12,120 bases of DNA from an uncultured Pseudomonadota bacterium (GTDB taxonomy: Bacteria; Pseudomonadota; Gammaproteobacteria; Burkholderiales; Eutrophovitaceae). The stretch is taken from the NCBI GenBank assembly GCA_913057845.1, contig CAJXPC010000021.1, positions 1-12,120 on the forward strand. Reading direction: 5' to 3'. Each line of letters starts with the position of its first letter. Position 1 is the stretch's first letter. Below the pieces are notes generated by a model, which was not told where the DNA came from, did no database searches, and worked only from the letters and a program-made list of their open reading frames with translations. Both the position numbers and the translations under genes were made by a program. Shown here piece by piece: positions 1-7,002 of this stretch.

Positions 1-47
1 CTACACCTCTCTATTCGTCGGCAGCGTCAGATGTGTATAAGAGACAG
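1..47 (+). other. Illumina Nextera i5 adapter (artificial sequence)
   Basis: Bases 1-6 match the 3' end of the P5 primer. Bases 7-14 (CTCTCTAT) match the Nextera i5 index known as N502/S502. Bases 15-28 (TCGTCGGCAGCGTC) are the Nextera Read 1 segment, and bases 29-47 (AGATGTGTATAAGAGACAG) are the complete 19-base Tn5 mosaic end. This is library sequence, not genome. It also supplies a false GTG start at 33 and five non-native codons in frame with the first gene. Natural sequence begins at 48. Confidence 0.98.
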
Positions 48-710
48 GTGTTGGGCATGGTTGAAACGACGCACCGCGAGGGACATAAGGCAATAGTGCA
101 CGCTGCTGCAGCATCAAACTTGGGATTAATGCTGAACCGCATCTGCATTAAAGATGAAATTCATTTAGTGAACATCGTGCGAAAGCAGGAGCAAGTTGAT
201 TTACTAAAAGCGCAAGGTGCGAAGTTTGTTTGTAATACTGAATCTACAGATTTTTTGGCGGAGCTCACAGACGCGATTGCGGCTACCAACGCGACCATCG
301 CTTTTGATCCCATCGGTGGCGGTAAGTTGGCTGGCCAAATTTTAACCTGTATGGAGGCGGCTTTAAATCGAGATCCTAAAGAATATAGCCGGTATGGATC
401 GACGACTCACAAGCAGGTTTATATCTACGGCATGTTGAATACTTCTCAAACTGAAATAGTTCGTAATTTCGGGTTCTCTTGGGGAATGGGAGGGTGGTTG
501 CTCTTTAACTTTTTGGCGAAGATTGGTCCGATTGAGAAGGAGCGGTTGCTCCAGCGCGTTGTGAGCGAATTAAAGACCACATTTGCCAGTGGCTACTCTC
601 ATGAGGTGTCTCTGTCTGAAGCGCTGCAATTGGAAGCAATCAAGGGTTATAGTAAAAGATCCACTGGGGCAAAGTACCTGATTAATCCCAATAAAGGGGC
701 TTCCTCTTAG
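48..710 (+). CDS. Zinc-binding/MDR-superfamily dehydrogenase, C-terminal part (5' truncated)
   Basis: The natural reading frame enters at base 48 (first codon GTG, Val) and runs 220 codons to TAG at 708-710. The apparent upstream start lies in adapter. The fragment is the NAD(P)-binding Rossmann half of a medium-chain dehydrogenase/reductase. It opens with a beta strand and nucleotide-binding turn (AIVHAAAASNLG) that replaces the usual GxGxxG. This is followed by 'VNIVRKQEQVDLLKAQGAKFV', the strand-helix that selects the cofactor, then 'IAFDPIGGGKLA', and the C-terminal helices that close the catalytic domain. The N-terminal GroES-like domain with the catalytic and any zinc ligands is missing, so substrate, metal use and NAD versus NADP cannot be decided. 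This sub-type resembles alcohol dehydrogenase/quinone-oxidoreductase-like proteins. A 57-bp gap separates it from the GST-like gene on the same strand, so the two could be co-transcribed. Confidence 0.85.
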   Translation: MLGMVETTHREGHKAIVHAAAASNLGLMLNRICIKDEIHLVNIVRKQEQVDLLKAQGAKFVCNTESTDFLAELTDAIAATNATIAFDPIGGGKLAGQILTCMEAALNRDPKEYSRYGSTTHKQVYIYGMLNTSQTEIVRNFGFSWGMGGWLLFNFLAKIGPIEKERLLQRVVSELKTTFASGYSHEVSLSEALQLEAIKGYSKRSTGAKYLINPNKGASS

Positions 711-767
711 GCGTATCTAACAGTTGCGACTTTAATCCCGAGGCGCTATTTAAGGTTTAATATCTAA

Positions 768-1565
768 ATGGATCTTCGTATTTTTTCTTATCTACCGAAT
801 CCTAGAATTTGGAAGGCAACCATTACGGCACGATTGTGTGGGATAACGATTGATGTTCGTGGGAGCGAACCGCAGGATCTTTCGGAATGGCTCTGGGATT
901 TTGACGCACATCCGATTGATGAAGGTGAGCGCCCGGGTATCGCTGCATTTTCTCGGCAATCACGTATGGGTTTTGGCGGTAAGCAGATTTATAAAACCGA
1001 CAGGTTCCTTGTCGCCAATCCTTTTGGGACTGTGCCTGCAGCGTTTAGCCCCGATGGTTCGATTGGTATATTTGAGTCCAACAGTATTATGCGAGCAGTT
1101 GCGAGGCTTGGCGCGGCAGCTTGCCCTCTTTATGGCGAGGATGCGTATTCTGCTTCGCGAATAGATAGTTTTCTCGACGCCAGTTTAGTATTTGCGCGTG
1201 ATGCGCAAATATATTTGTTAGCGTTGCTTGCCGGAAACGTTAACAAGGATATTTATGAATCTGCAGACGCGGCACTCCACACCTATTTGGGTGGGCTAGA
1301 TCGCGCCTTGTCACCAAGTCGTTCATGTTTGGTGGGTAATTCTCTGAGTATTGCTGATATTTGCGTGGTCTCGGAGTTGGCCTTATTTTTGCAGGAGCGC
1401 AGCCACGAGAATACGCTGCGTGACCTCGGGTTGGAGCCTATTGCTGGCCATGTTATCGATGAGCGTTATCCACTCATCACAAATCATTTTCGTACGCTTT
1501 GTCAGCATGAAGCGTTTGCACCAGATGTGCTGCCGTATTTAAAAAAATTCTCGATAAAGACGTAG
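768..1565 (+). CDS. Glutathione S-transferase family protein
   Basis: A 265-residue cytosolic protein with the two GST domains. The N-terminal thioredoxin-like domain begins 'MDLRIFSYLPNPR'. It carries NPFGTVP at about 84-90, whose Pro90 would be the cis-proline facing glutathione, and IFESNSIMR at 101-109, where Glu103-Ser104 would hold the gamma-glutamyl group. The all-alpha C-terminal domain contains GNSLSIADICV (190-200), the usual N-capping box and conserved Asp. The cis-Pro motif normally lies near residue 50-55. Here an insertion of about 30 residues (roughly 38-78) lies between the first strands and this motif. No obvious catalytic Ser or Cys stands at the usual place near residue 9-12, so conjugation activity is uncertain. 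The ATG at 768 is the chosen start, with a weak AAGG 12 bases upstream. Function in detoxification or thiol chemistry is inferred from family only. Confidence 0.85.
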   Translation: MDLRIFSYLPNPRIWKATITARLCGITIDVRGSEPQDLSEWLWDFDAHPIDEGERPGIAAFSRQSRMGFGGKQIYKTDRFLVANPFGTVPAAFSPDGSIGIFESNSIMRAVARLGAAACPLYGEDAYSASRIDSFLDASLVFARDAQIYLLALLAGNVNKDIYESADAALHTYLGGLDRALSPSRSCLVGNSLSIADICVVSELALFLQERSHENTLRDLGLEPIAGHVIDERYPLITNHFRTLCQHEAFAPDVLPYLKKFSIKT

Positions 1566-1596
1566 GTTTGTTATCAAGGCTTAGCTGAAGTAATGT

Positions 1597-1610
1597 TGTC
1601 TTGGGCAAGG
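1597..1610 (+). repeat. Upstream motif shared by the two M61-like genes, copy 1
   Basis: TGTCTTGGGCAAGG lies 93 bases before the start of the first peptidase-like gene. It matches 12 of 14 positions of a sequence upstream of its paralog (3197-3210). It may be a remnant of the duplicated upstream region or a shared regulatory element. Chance resemblance is not excluded. Confidence 0.3.
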
Positions 1611-1639
1611 TATGCCACGTATGGTTAGGAACTTTTCAG

Positions 1640-1669
1640 TTAACGATTCCTCCTATGGCTATTTATATT
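1640..1669 (+). promoter_or_regulatory. Possible sigma70 promoter for the first M61-like gene
   Basis: A -35-like TTAACG (1640-1645) and a -10-like TATATT (1664-1669) are separated by 18 bases. They sit in the 137-bp gap before the first peptidase-like gene and would give a leader of about 27 bases. The -10 matches consensus at 5 of 6 positions and the -35 at 4 of 6. This is a pattern match only. Confidence 0.35.
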
Positions 1670-1692
1670 TAATCGTACGGTAATCATAATTT

Positions 1693-1697
1693 AGGAG
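1693..1697 (+). promoter_or_regulatory. Ribosome binding site deciding the GTG start at 1703
   Basis: AGGAG ends five bases before the GTG at 1703. It supports that start over later ATG codons and keeps the whole signal peptide in the product. Confidence 0.7.
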
Positions 1698-1702
1698 CTT
1701 CG

Positions 1703-3142
1703 GTGCTTATTGCTGCATTAAAAAAATCCCAAAGTGTTAAATTTTGTTTGATCTGGCTTGGGTTAATGTGCACCGTTGATGCTCGAGCTGACTACCACTA
1801 TCAGGTTTCAGCAGAGCTTGATTTGAAAAAACTGACCGTAGACCTTTGTTTCAAAGGTCAGGCGCCAGAAAAGTTGGTTGCCGAGTCTCTAGATGCATCT
1901 GTCGCCTTAATTGGCGCTTGGGATGAGTCGGGTGACCCGATAACTTTATCTGGTTTTATCCCTACGGCTGGGCTTTCTGAGGGGGCTTGTATTCACTATC
2001 AAGTGGATATCTCAAGGGGGGTGCAGCGACATGACATGACGGGGCCAAAGGTCTACAAATCAATAGACGCAACTGCTGTATCTAATGGGCTTTGGTTTTG
2101 GCGTCCTGAGATTATTCCACACACCCGTCAGGTCTTCGTGGAGTTTAACTTACCAGTTGACTATTCTCTTTCGACTCCTTGGAGCCTCACGGAAAGTGAA
2201 GGTGTGTTAGAGGTGCCTGCAACGCCTTTCGATTGGCCGTCTTGGATTGTCCTTGGTCATTTTTTTAAAAAAGAAGTGATCGTTAATGGAACGCAGTTCG
2301 ATATCTCTATTTTAGATGGCTCGCCAACACCTGATGCTGAGGCATTGGCTGAATGGATCACTCAAGAAGCGACGCACGTGCAATCCGCGCTCGGCGAGAT
2401 TTCGTTTTCAAATGTTCAAGTGTTCATATTTCCTAATGCTAGGGCAAGGCAGCCTGTCCCGGTAGCCTATGTGACGCGGGGTGGGAGTCCAACACTGCAT
2501 TTAATGATAAATCAGCGGAGAGACATGCAAGAGTTTTACGATGATTGGACTGTCACACATGAGTTATCGCATTTGTTCCTACCTTTTATTTCGCCAGATG
2601 ATGCTTGGCTTTATGAAGGCTTTGCGAGTTATTATCAATATGTTGTCCGAGCGCGCAAAGGACTGCTCAGTCCACAGAAGGCTTGGTCGAATCTTCTGTA
2701 TGGTTTTCGGAGAGGAAGTCGCGAGGCGGAGGCAAGGGGTTTGACTTTGTTCGAGGCGACTCAAAAGATGTACCAGGGAGAGCCTTTCATGCAGGTTTAT
2801 TGGGGGGGGGCGGCGATGATGTTGATCGCAGATGTGGAATTGATAAAGCAGTCAAACGGGGTCTGGTCACTTGACCGAGTTATTCAAGAATTTAATCTTT
2901 GTTGTATGGATAGAACGCGAGCTTGGGCCGCGCTCGAGGTACTTTCAATTTTTGATGAGTTATATGGTTACCCCTTATTTGTACCGCTGATGAATCGGTA
3001 TGTGAATGCTAATGAGTTTCCCGATATGGCTGATACATTCCAATCGCTTGGTTTGGTTGTAAACGAAGGTGATGTGATGTTGACGGATGACGCTGACCAC
3101 CGGTCCCTCCGAGATACAATTATGTTTATCCCGAACCAATAA
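1703..3142 (+). CDS. Secreted M61-like metallopeptidase (gluzincin), paralog 1
   Basis: A 479-residue protein that starts at GTG. Residues 1-29 form a Sec signal peptide (hydrophobic core FCLIWLGLM, likely cut after ARA), so it should act in the periplasm or outside the cell. An N-terminal beta-rich region of about 180 residues carries Cys49 and Cys96. The peptidase-like core has THELSH (His286, Glu287, His290) and WLYEG (Glu305), the gluzincin zinc ligands plus catalytic Glu. VYWGGAA (366-371) followed by DVEL resembles the conserved Tyr-Gly-Ala...Asp helix of M1/M61 enzymes. The C-terminal part has adjacent Cys400-Cys401 and ends near 'FPDMADTFQSLGL', similar to the end of M61 catalytic domains. 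Classical M61 glycyl aminopeptidases are about 600 residues with a PDZ domain, which is absent here. The HExxH to Glu gap is 14 residues, shorter than the 18 of M1. Substrate is unknown. A closely similar gene follows after 134 bp. Confidence 0.75.
   Translation: MLIAALKKSQSVKFCLIWLGLMCTVDARADYHYQVSAELDLKKLTVDLCFKGQAPEKLVAESLDASVALIGAWDESGDPITLSGFIPTAGLSEGACIHYQVDISRGVQRHDMTGPKVYKSIDATAVSNGLWFWRPEIIPHTRQVFVEFNLPVDYSLSTPWSLTESEGVLEVPATPFDWPSWIVLGHFFKKEVIVNGTQFDISILDGSPTPDAEALAEWITQEATHVQSALGEISFSNVQVFIFPNARARQPVPVAYVTRGGSPTLHLMINQRRDMQEFYDDWTVTHELSHLFLPFISPDDAWLYEGFASYYQYVVRARKGLLSPQKAWSNLLYGFRRGSREAEARGLTLFEATQKMYQGEPFMQVYWGGAAMMLIADVELIKQSNGVWSLDRVIQEFNLCCMDRTRAWAALEVLSIFDELYGYPLFVPLMNRYVNANEFPDMADTFQSLGLVVNEGDVMLTDDADHRSLRDTIMFIPNQ
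2802..2810 (+). repeat. G9 homopolymer inside the first M61-like gene
   Basis: Nine consecutive G span the codons for Trp367-Gly368-Gly369 and the first base of Ala370 in the VYWGGAA motif. The paralog encodes the same residues with mixed codons (TGG GGT GGC GCA). Such a tract is prone to slippage in the cell and to sequencing error. A one-base change would truncate or scramble the C-terminal quarter of the protein. Confidence 0.95.
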
Positions 3143-3196
3143 AGGTTATTGAGATTAACTTGCAGACAATCCCCAGAGTGTTTTATTACTCTTTAA

Positions 3197-3210
3197 TGTC
3201 TTGGATAAGG
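3197..3210 (+). repeat. Upstream motif shared by the two M61-like genes, copy 2
   Basis: TGTCTTGGATAAGG, 67 bases before the second peptidase-like gene, differs from copy 1 (1597-1610) only at two adjacent positions. Both copies also follow a TAATG sequence. It may be a relic of the tandem duplication or a common control element. Confidence 0.3.
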
Positions 3211-3276
3211 CTAACGTACCAATGTGGTAACTTAGGTTTCGCATCCATTCGATATCGGCAGTCTCGCGTTTAAACA

Positions 3277-4692
3277 ATGAAAAAAATATTTTATTTGGTG
3301 CTTTTTTTTCCGTTAATTGCGTTCGCAGAAACTGAAGGCCCACTTCTTAATTATCAAGTAGTTATTGGAAATGATCTCCGAGCAATTGAGGTGTCGGCTT
3401 GTTTTACCGGCAGCATCCCTTCGTTCTTATATGCGAATGATGCCTCCGGATCATTTGTGAAAAATGTGAGGCTTGATACAGGTGAAGTACTTGTGTTGAA
3501 CGTTGACGTAGTCGCGATCCCCTTAAATAACGCCGCCCGATGCGTTTTCTACGATGTGTTACTCGAACCAAGGGATCAGGGCGAGCAGCGCGGTGGCGCC
3601 GAAACGAGGTTAATAGAGGAGCGAAACATGCTCACCTCAATCGGTGATTGGTTAATAAGGCCTAAGTCGAATGCCAACCACGAGACATTCGGGATCGATT
3701 TCCGGGTGCCTGATGACATTTTTGTTTCCACCCCATGGCGGCGATTAGGGAAGACACGTTTCGTTGGCGCGAATACTCCTGTTGCGTGGGAGGGTGTCGT
3801 GGCGTTGACAAACCGAACACCCAACATCATTGAGGTTGATGGGAGCGTTTTTGAGGTCAGCATTCTGGGTGAGTTTGATCGTGTCAATCGAGAGGACTTG
3901 ATTCACTGGGTGACGCGATCAGCGCAAGGAGTTTCCGAGCTTATTGGTTTTTTCCCTAGATCCCAAGTGCAGGTTATCGTTAGCCCTAGTGATCGAGGTA
4001 ATTCTGTTGTTCCCTGGGCTTATGTTACGCGTGGCGGAGGCGCGGGGATTCATCTTTTTGTTAAGCGAGACTCAAACTTAGAGCAGCTCCTGTGGGACTG
4101 GAGTCTTCCTCATGAGATGTCACATTTTTTGTTCCCGCACATTGACTCTAGTGATTATTGGATCATCGAGGGGTTGCCGACTTATCTTCAGCATCTTGCG
4201 ATGGTTAAAAGTGGGGTCATAAGCTCAGCAGAGTCTTGGTCAAGGTTGTTCCGGGGTTTTGCTTTAGGCGTGAAAGCCGGGCGAGGATTTACAGTTGCTG
4301 AATCCATGGCCCGTCTGTCCAAGAGGGGGACGTACCTTCATGTGTACTGGGGTGGCGCAGCGTATTTTTTTCGCATCGACGTGGAGTTGAGGAGCCGGTC
4401 TCAGGGAGAGGTTACTTTGCTGGATGTGCTGATGAAATATCATGGTTGCTGTTATGATGAAATCCGTAGTATCTCTGGGGATCAATTATTAAGTGACCTT
4501 GATTCATTACTGAGCGATGATCTGTTCGTGCGTCGAAAAGAGAAAGAAATCATAGCTGCAAAATTTCCTAATTATGCGGCCACATTTGAAGCGCTCGGCA
4601 TACAATTTCTAGGTAACAATCCTGTATTTGACAGTGATGTACAAACTGGCTTATCGGCTCAAATTATGAATCCTGCAGGATTCCATCATTAA
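3277..4692 (+). CDS. Secreted M61-like metallopeptidase (gluzincin), paralog 2
   Basis: A 471-residue paralog of the preceding protein. The signal peptide is short and clear (MKKIFYLVLFFPLIAFA, cut before ETE). Zinc-site residues are His279-Glu280-x-x-His283 in PHEMSH and Glu298 in WIIEG, again 14 residues after the second His. VYWGGAA (356-362) followed by IDVEL repeats the M61-like helix. Cys42 and Cys89 lie 47 residues apart, exactly as Cys49 and Cys96 in paralog 1, and a Cys-Cys pair (391-392) matches Cys400-Cys401. The block AYVTRGG before the zinc site is identical in both. There is no PDZ domain. The ATG at 3277 is chosen because it gives the intact signal peptide, although no good Shine-Dalgarno sequence precedes it. 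The amidase gene starts 25 bp downstream, suggesting co-transcription. Peptidase activity is inferred, and substrate is unknown. Confidence 0.75.
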   Translation: MKKIFYLVLFFPLIAFAETEGPLLNYQVVIGNDLRAIEVSACFTGSIPSFLYANDASGSFVKNVRLDTGEVLVLNVDVVAIPLNNAARCVFYDVLLEPRDQGEQRGGAETRLIEERNMLTSIGDWLIRPKSNANHETFGIDFRVPDDIFVSTPWRRLGKTRFVGANTPVAWEGVVALTNRTPNIIEVDGSVFEVSILGEFDRVNREDLIHWVTRSAQGVSELIGFFPRSQVQVIVSPSDRGNSVVPWAYVTRGGGAGIHLFVKRDSNLEQLLWDWSLPHEMSHFLFPHIDSSDYWIIEGLPTYLQHLAMVKSGVISSAESWSRLFRGFALGVKAGRGFTVAESMARLSKRGTYLHVYWGGAAYFFRIDVELRSRSQGEVTLLDVLMKYHGCCYDEIRSISGDQLLSDLDSLLSDDLFVRRKEKEIIAAKFPNYAATFEALGIQFLGNNPVFDSDVQTGLSAQIMNPAGFHH

Positions 4693-4717
4693 CTTTAATT
4701 GATGTTTTGATAAACGC

Positions 4718-6130
4718 ATGAATAAATCAGATGTTTGTTTTCTTCCCGCCCACACCATGCTCGACTTGGTGCGTCAGCGAAAGATTTCCGCGACAGAGTT
4801 GCTTGATTGTCATATGGACCAAATTGTAAAAGTTAATTCAAAAATTAATGCCATTGTCACGTTGGACGAGGAGCAAGCAAGAGTTACGGCCAGCAATATC
4901 GATCAGCGGATCATGAGAAAGGCCCCATTGGGGTTGTTGGAAGGGCTGCCCGTTGCACATAAAGATTTAACTGTAACTAAAGGAATCCGGACGACTTTTG
5001 GATCTCCTTTGTTTGAGGATTTCATCCCCGACCACGATGCGTTGATTGTTGAGCGGCTGCGGCAATCCGGTGCCGTCACCGTGGGGAAAACTAATACCCC
5101 GGAGTTTGGTGCAGGCAGCCAAACTTTCAATAAGGTTTTTGGCGTCACTCGAAATCCATATGATTTAGAAAAAACGTGCGGTGGCTCTAGTGGCGGTGCC
5201 GCGGCCGCGCTTGCGTCTGGTCTTGTGCCCCTAGCGGATGGATCGGATTTGGGAGGGTCTCTAAGGAACCCAGCGAGTTTTTGTAATGTCGTTGGTCTTA
5301 GGCCGTCGACGGGTCTCGTTCCAATTTGGCCAAATCCATCAGCCTGGTTTCCGCTCTCTGTTTTAGGGCCCATGGCTAGAACGGTTGCTGATGTTTCGCT
5401 GATGCTCTCCGCCATCGCTGGGCCAGATCGACGTTGTCCTTTATCGATGACAGAGAACCCGAATATTTTTCAGCAAGGCTTAGAGAGAGATTTTGGTGGC
5501 GTGAGAGTCGCCTGGAGCAAAACGCTGGGCGGTTTGCCTGTGGATGATGAGGTACTTAGCGTCATTGAAGGGGCGGTTCATCAACTTGAAAACACAGGGT
5601 GCATCATTGAGGAAGTCGACCCAGATTTGGCTGAAGCGGATGAAGTCTTTCACGTGTTGAGAGCCTGGCATATGGAGTCGGCGCTTGGCGAACTTTTGAC
5701 GGCGCACCCTGATCAGTTTAAAGATACGCTGGTGTGGAATATTGAGCAGGGAAAGACACTTACGGGCCCTGATGTGGCTCGAGCAGAGCGGCTAAGGACC
5801 ACGATGTTTGAGAGACTTGATCGGTTTATGGGCACATATGAGTTTATAATTTGCCCTGTAACACAGGTCTTACCATTTAATGTCGATCTTCCTTACGTCA
5901 GTGAAATTAATGGGAACACCCTTTCAAACTACCTTGACTGGATGAAATCTTGTTTCCGCATCAGTGCCACGGGCCATCCTGCACTATCAGTGCCCGCAGG
6001 TTTTTCGTCGTCGGGACTGCCCGTTGGGCTTCAGATTGTTGGCCGTTTTAGAGATGATTTTGGTGTGCTGCAATTTGGGCATGCTTTTGAGCAGTTGAGT
6101 GAATTTTGGAAAACTCGTCCCAAAATTTAA
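4718..6130 (+). CDS. Amidase signature family hydrolase
   Basis: A 470-residue enzyme of usual length for the family, which hydrolyses carboxamide bonds through a Ser-cisSer-Lys triad. Lys82 (VAHKDL), Ser157 in CGGSSGG and Ser181 in DLGGSLR are spaced 75 and 24 residues apart, exactly as the Lys142-Ser217-Ser241 triad of fatty acid amide hydrolase. All three residues are present, so it should be active. The glycine-rich stretch from 155 to about 200 is the amidase signature. There is no signal peptide, so it is cytosolic, unlike the secreted proteins encoded on either side. No GatB or GatC partner is nearby and the signature is not GatA-specific, so a stand-alone amidase is more likely than the tRNA amidotransferase subunit. 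The substrate cannot be read from sequence. The gene begins 25 bp after the second peptidase-like gene and ends 23 bp before the next gene, which suggests one transcript. Confidence 0.93.
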   Translation: MNKSDVCFLPAHTMLDLVRQRKISATELLDCHMDQIVKVNSKINAIVTLDEEQARVTASNIDQRIMRKAPLGLLEGLPVAHKDLTVTKGIRTTFGSPLFEDFIPDHDALIVERLRQSGAVTVGKTNTPEFGAGSQTFNKVFGVTRNPYDLEKTCGGSSGGAAAALASGLVPLADGSDLGGSLRNPASFCNVVGLRPSTGLVPIWPNPSAWFPLSVLGPMARTVADVSLMLSAIAGPDRRCPLSMTENPNIFQQGLERDFGGVRVAWSKTLGGLPVDDEVLSVIEGAVHQLENTGCIIEEVDPDLAEADEVFHVLRAWHMESALGELLTAHPDQFKDTLVWNIEQGKTLTGPDVARAERLRTTMFERLDRFMGTYEFIICPVTQVLPFNVDLPYVSEINGNTLSNYLDWMKSCFRISATGHPALSVPAGFSSSGLPVGLQIVGRFRDDFGVLQFGHAFEQLSEFWKTRPKI

Positions 6131-6140
6131 GACCATACTT

Positions 6141-6146
6141 GGAGGT
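6141..6146 (+). promoter_or_regulatory. Ribosome binding site deciding the GTG start at 6154
   Basis: GGAGGT, a nearly perfect Shine-Dalgarno sequence, ends seven bases before the GTG at 6154. It fixes that start, which preserves a complete signal peptide. Confidence 0.8.
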
Positions 6147-6153
6147 GTAACTC

Positions 6154-6948
6154 GTGATTTTTAATTCCCTATATCCGAAGTCGAAGCTGATACGAATTTT
6201 GGCGGCAGGTGTTTTTATGGTATCAATGTCGAACGTAAGCGCTAATGAGCGTGTCTTCATTGATGACCTTCAGGGCATTTGGTTTGAACAAACCTATCTC
6301 GAAGCGTTAAGACAGACTAAACAGCCGCATGAAGCAGAACAAAAATCCAAACCGGTATTGATCGCAATAAAAAAAGAAGGGCGTGCCTACCCTTACTTTG
6401 CGACAGATATGATTAAGGCAACACTGATGATTGTATTTGATGTGGAGCCTGGGCAAGAGCCAAATACTTATCGATTGGTTTTGGGTGAAAGAAATGCACC
6501 GACCTCTTCAGAGGATGTGGTCTACGTGTGGTTTAAAGGTAAAAAATCTTCAGATGGTCAATTTCGAAATCTTCAGATTCAAGAGCCTCTCGTAATGGAT
6601 GGTAAGTGGGCCTCCTACGAGCGCGTAGGGAAAGAGTTAGGCCCCATTATCAACAGCATCGTTTTGAGTGGTGAGTATCTTGATGACCAGAAAAAGAAAT
6701 GGACGTTTACGGATGCTGGTAAGGCTTCATTCCCTGATCAGAACCCCTTTTACTATGAGGTTTCTTTGGTAGGAGATGGCGCTACCTGTGACTACATTGA
6801 AGTTGAGGACTTGAAATCACCCACAGGGTTAGCTTACTACGGTTTTAATTGGACTCAATCTGGAGAGTTAGAGCTTTTTGAAGCCAACTTAGAAAGTGGG
6901 AAAGTTCAATGTCAGTCATTGCCGTTTGTAGCGTTAACACCTATGTAG
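6154..6948 (+). CDS. Secreted protein of unknown function
   Basis: A 264-residue protein that I do not recognise. It starts at GTG behind a strong ribosome binding site. Residues 1-30 form a Sec signal peptide (basic start, hydrophobic IRILAAGVFMVSM, cut after NVSA). The mature part opens 'NERVFIDDLQGIWFEQTYLEAL', a start seen in small secreted beta-rich proteins (DLxGxW). It continues with alternating hydrophobic strands (LMIVFDV, TYRLVLGE, VVYVWFKG, IVLSGEYL), suggesting a beta barrel or sandwich, perhaps lipocalin-like. Only two cysteines occur in the mature protein, Cys212 and Cys253, which could form one disulphide. There is no lipobox, no membrane anchor and no enzyme motif. It follows the amidase gene by 23 bp and is probably on the same transcript. 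A role alongside the secreted peptidase-like proteins is possible but unsupported by any motif. Confidence 0.8.
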   Translation: MIFNSLYPKSKLIRILAAGVFMVSMSNVSANERVFIDDLQGIWFEQTYLEALRQTKQPHEAEQKSKPVLIAIKKEGRAYPYFATDMIKATLMIVFDVEPGQEPNTYRLVLGERNAPTSSEDVVYVWFKGKKSSDGQFRNLQIQEPLVMDGKWASYERVGKELGPIINSIVLSGEYLDDQKKKWTFTDAGKASFPDQNPFYYEVSLVGDGATCDYIEVEDLKSPTGLAYYGFNWTQSGELELFEANLESGKVQCQSLPFVALTPM

Positions 6949-7002
6949 TATTTTTTTAGGCTTTGTCTTTTGCTAATTCTTGAAGTTCGTTGAGGGTGTT
7001 TT

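Noticed and set aside
33..47. GTG at 33 as the start of the dehydrogenase gene
   Set aside because: It lies inside the Nextera mosaic end. The protein also begins mid-domain, so the true start is outside the window.
2260..2273. T7-A6-G run in the first peptidase-like gene as a programmed frameshift site
   Set aside because: The A-run is not in the zero-frame phase needed for an A-AAA-AAG slip. A minus-one slip on the T-run leads at once to a TAA stop, so no useful product would result.
3160..3189. TTGCAG/TATTAC pair as a promoter for the second peptidase-like gene
   Set aside because: Only 3 of 6 and 4 of 6 matches to consensus at 18-base spacing. This is too weak to annotate in AT-rich sequence.
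4903..5415. Long open frame antisense to the amidase gene (170 codons)
   Set aside because: It has no recognisable domain and is fully covered by a gene with intact catalytic residues. It is a codon-bias shadow.
6951..6957. T7 run after the unknown secreted protein as a terminator
   Set aside because: No stable hairpin precedes it; only a short GTTAAC palindrome is nearby.
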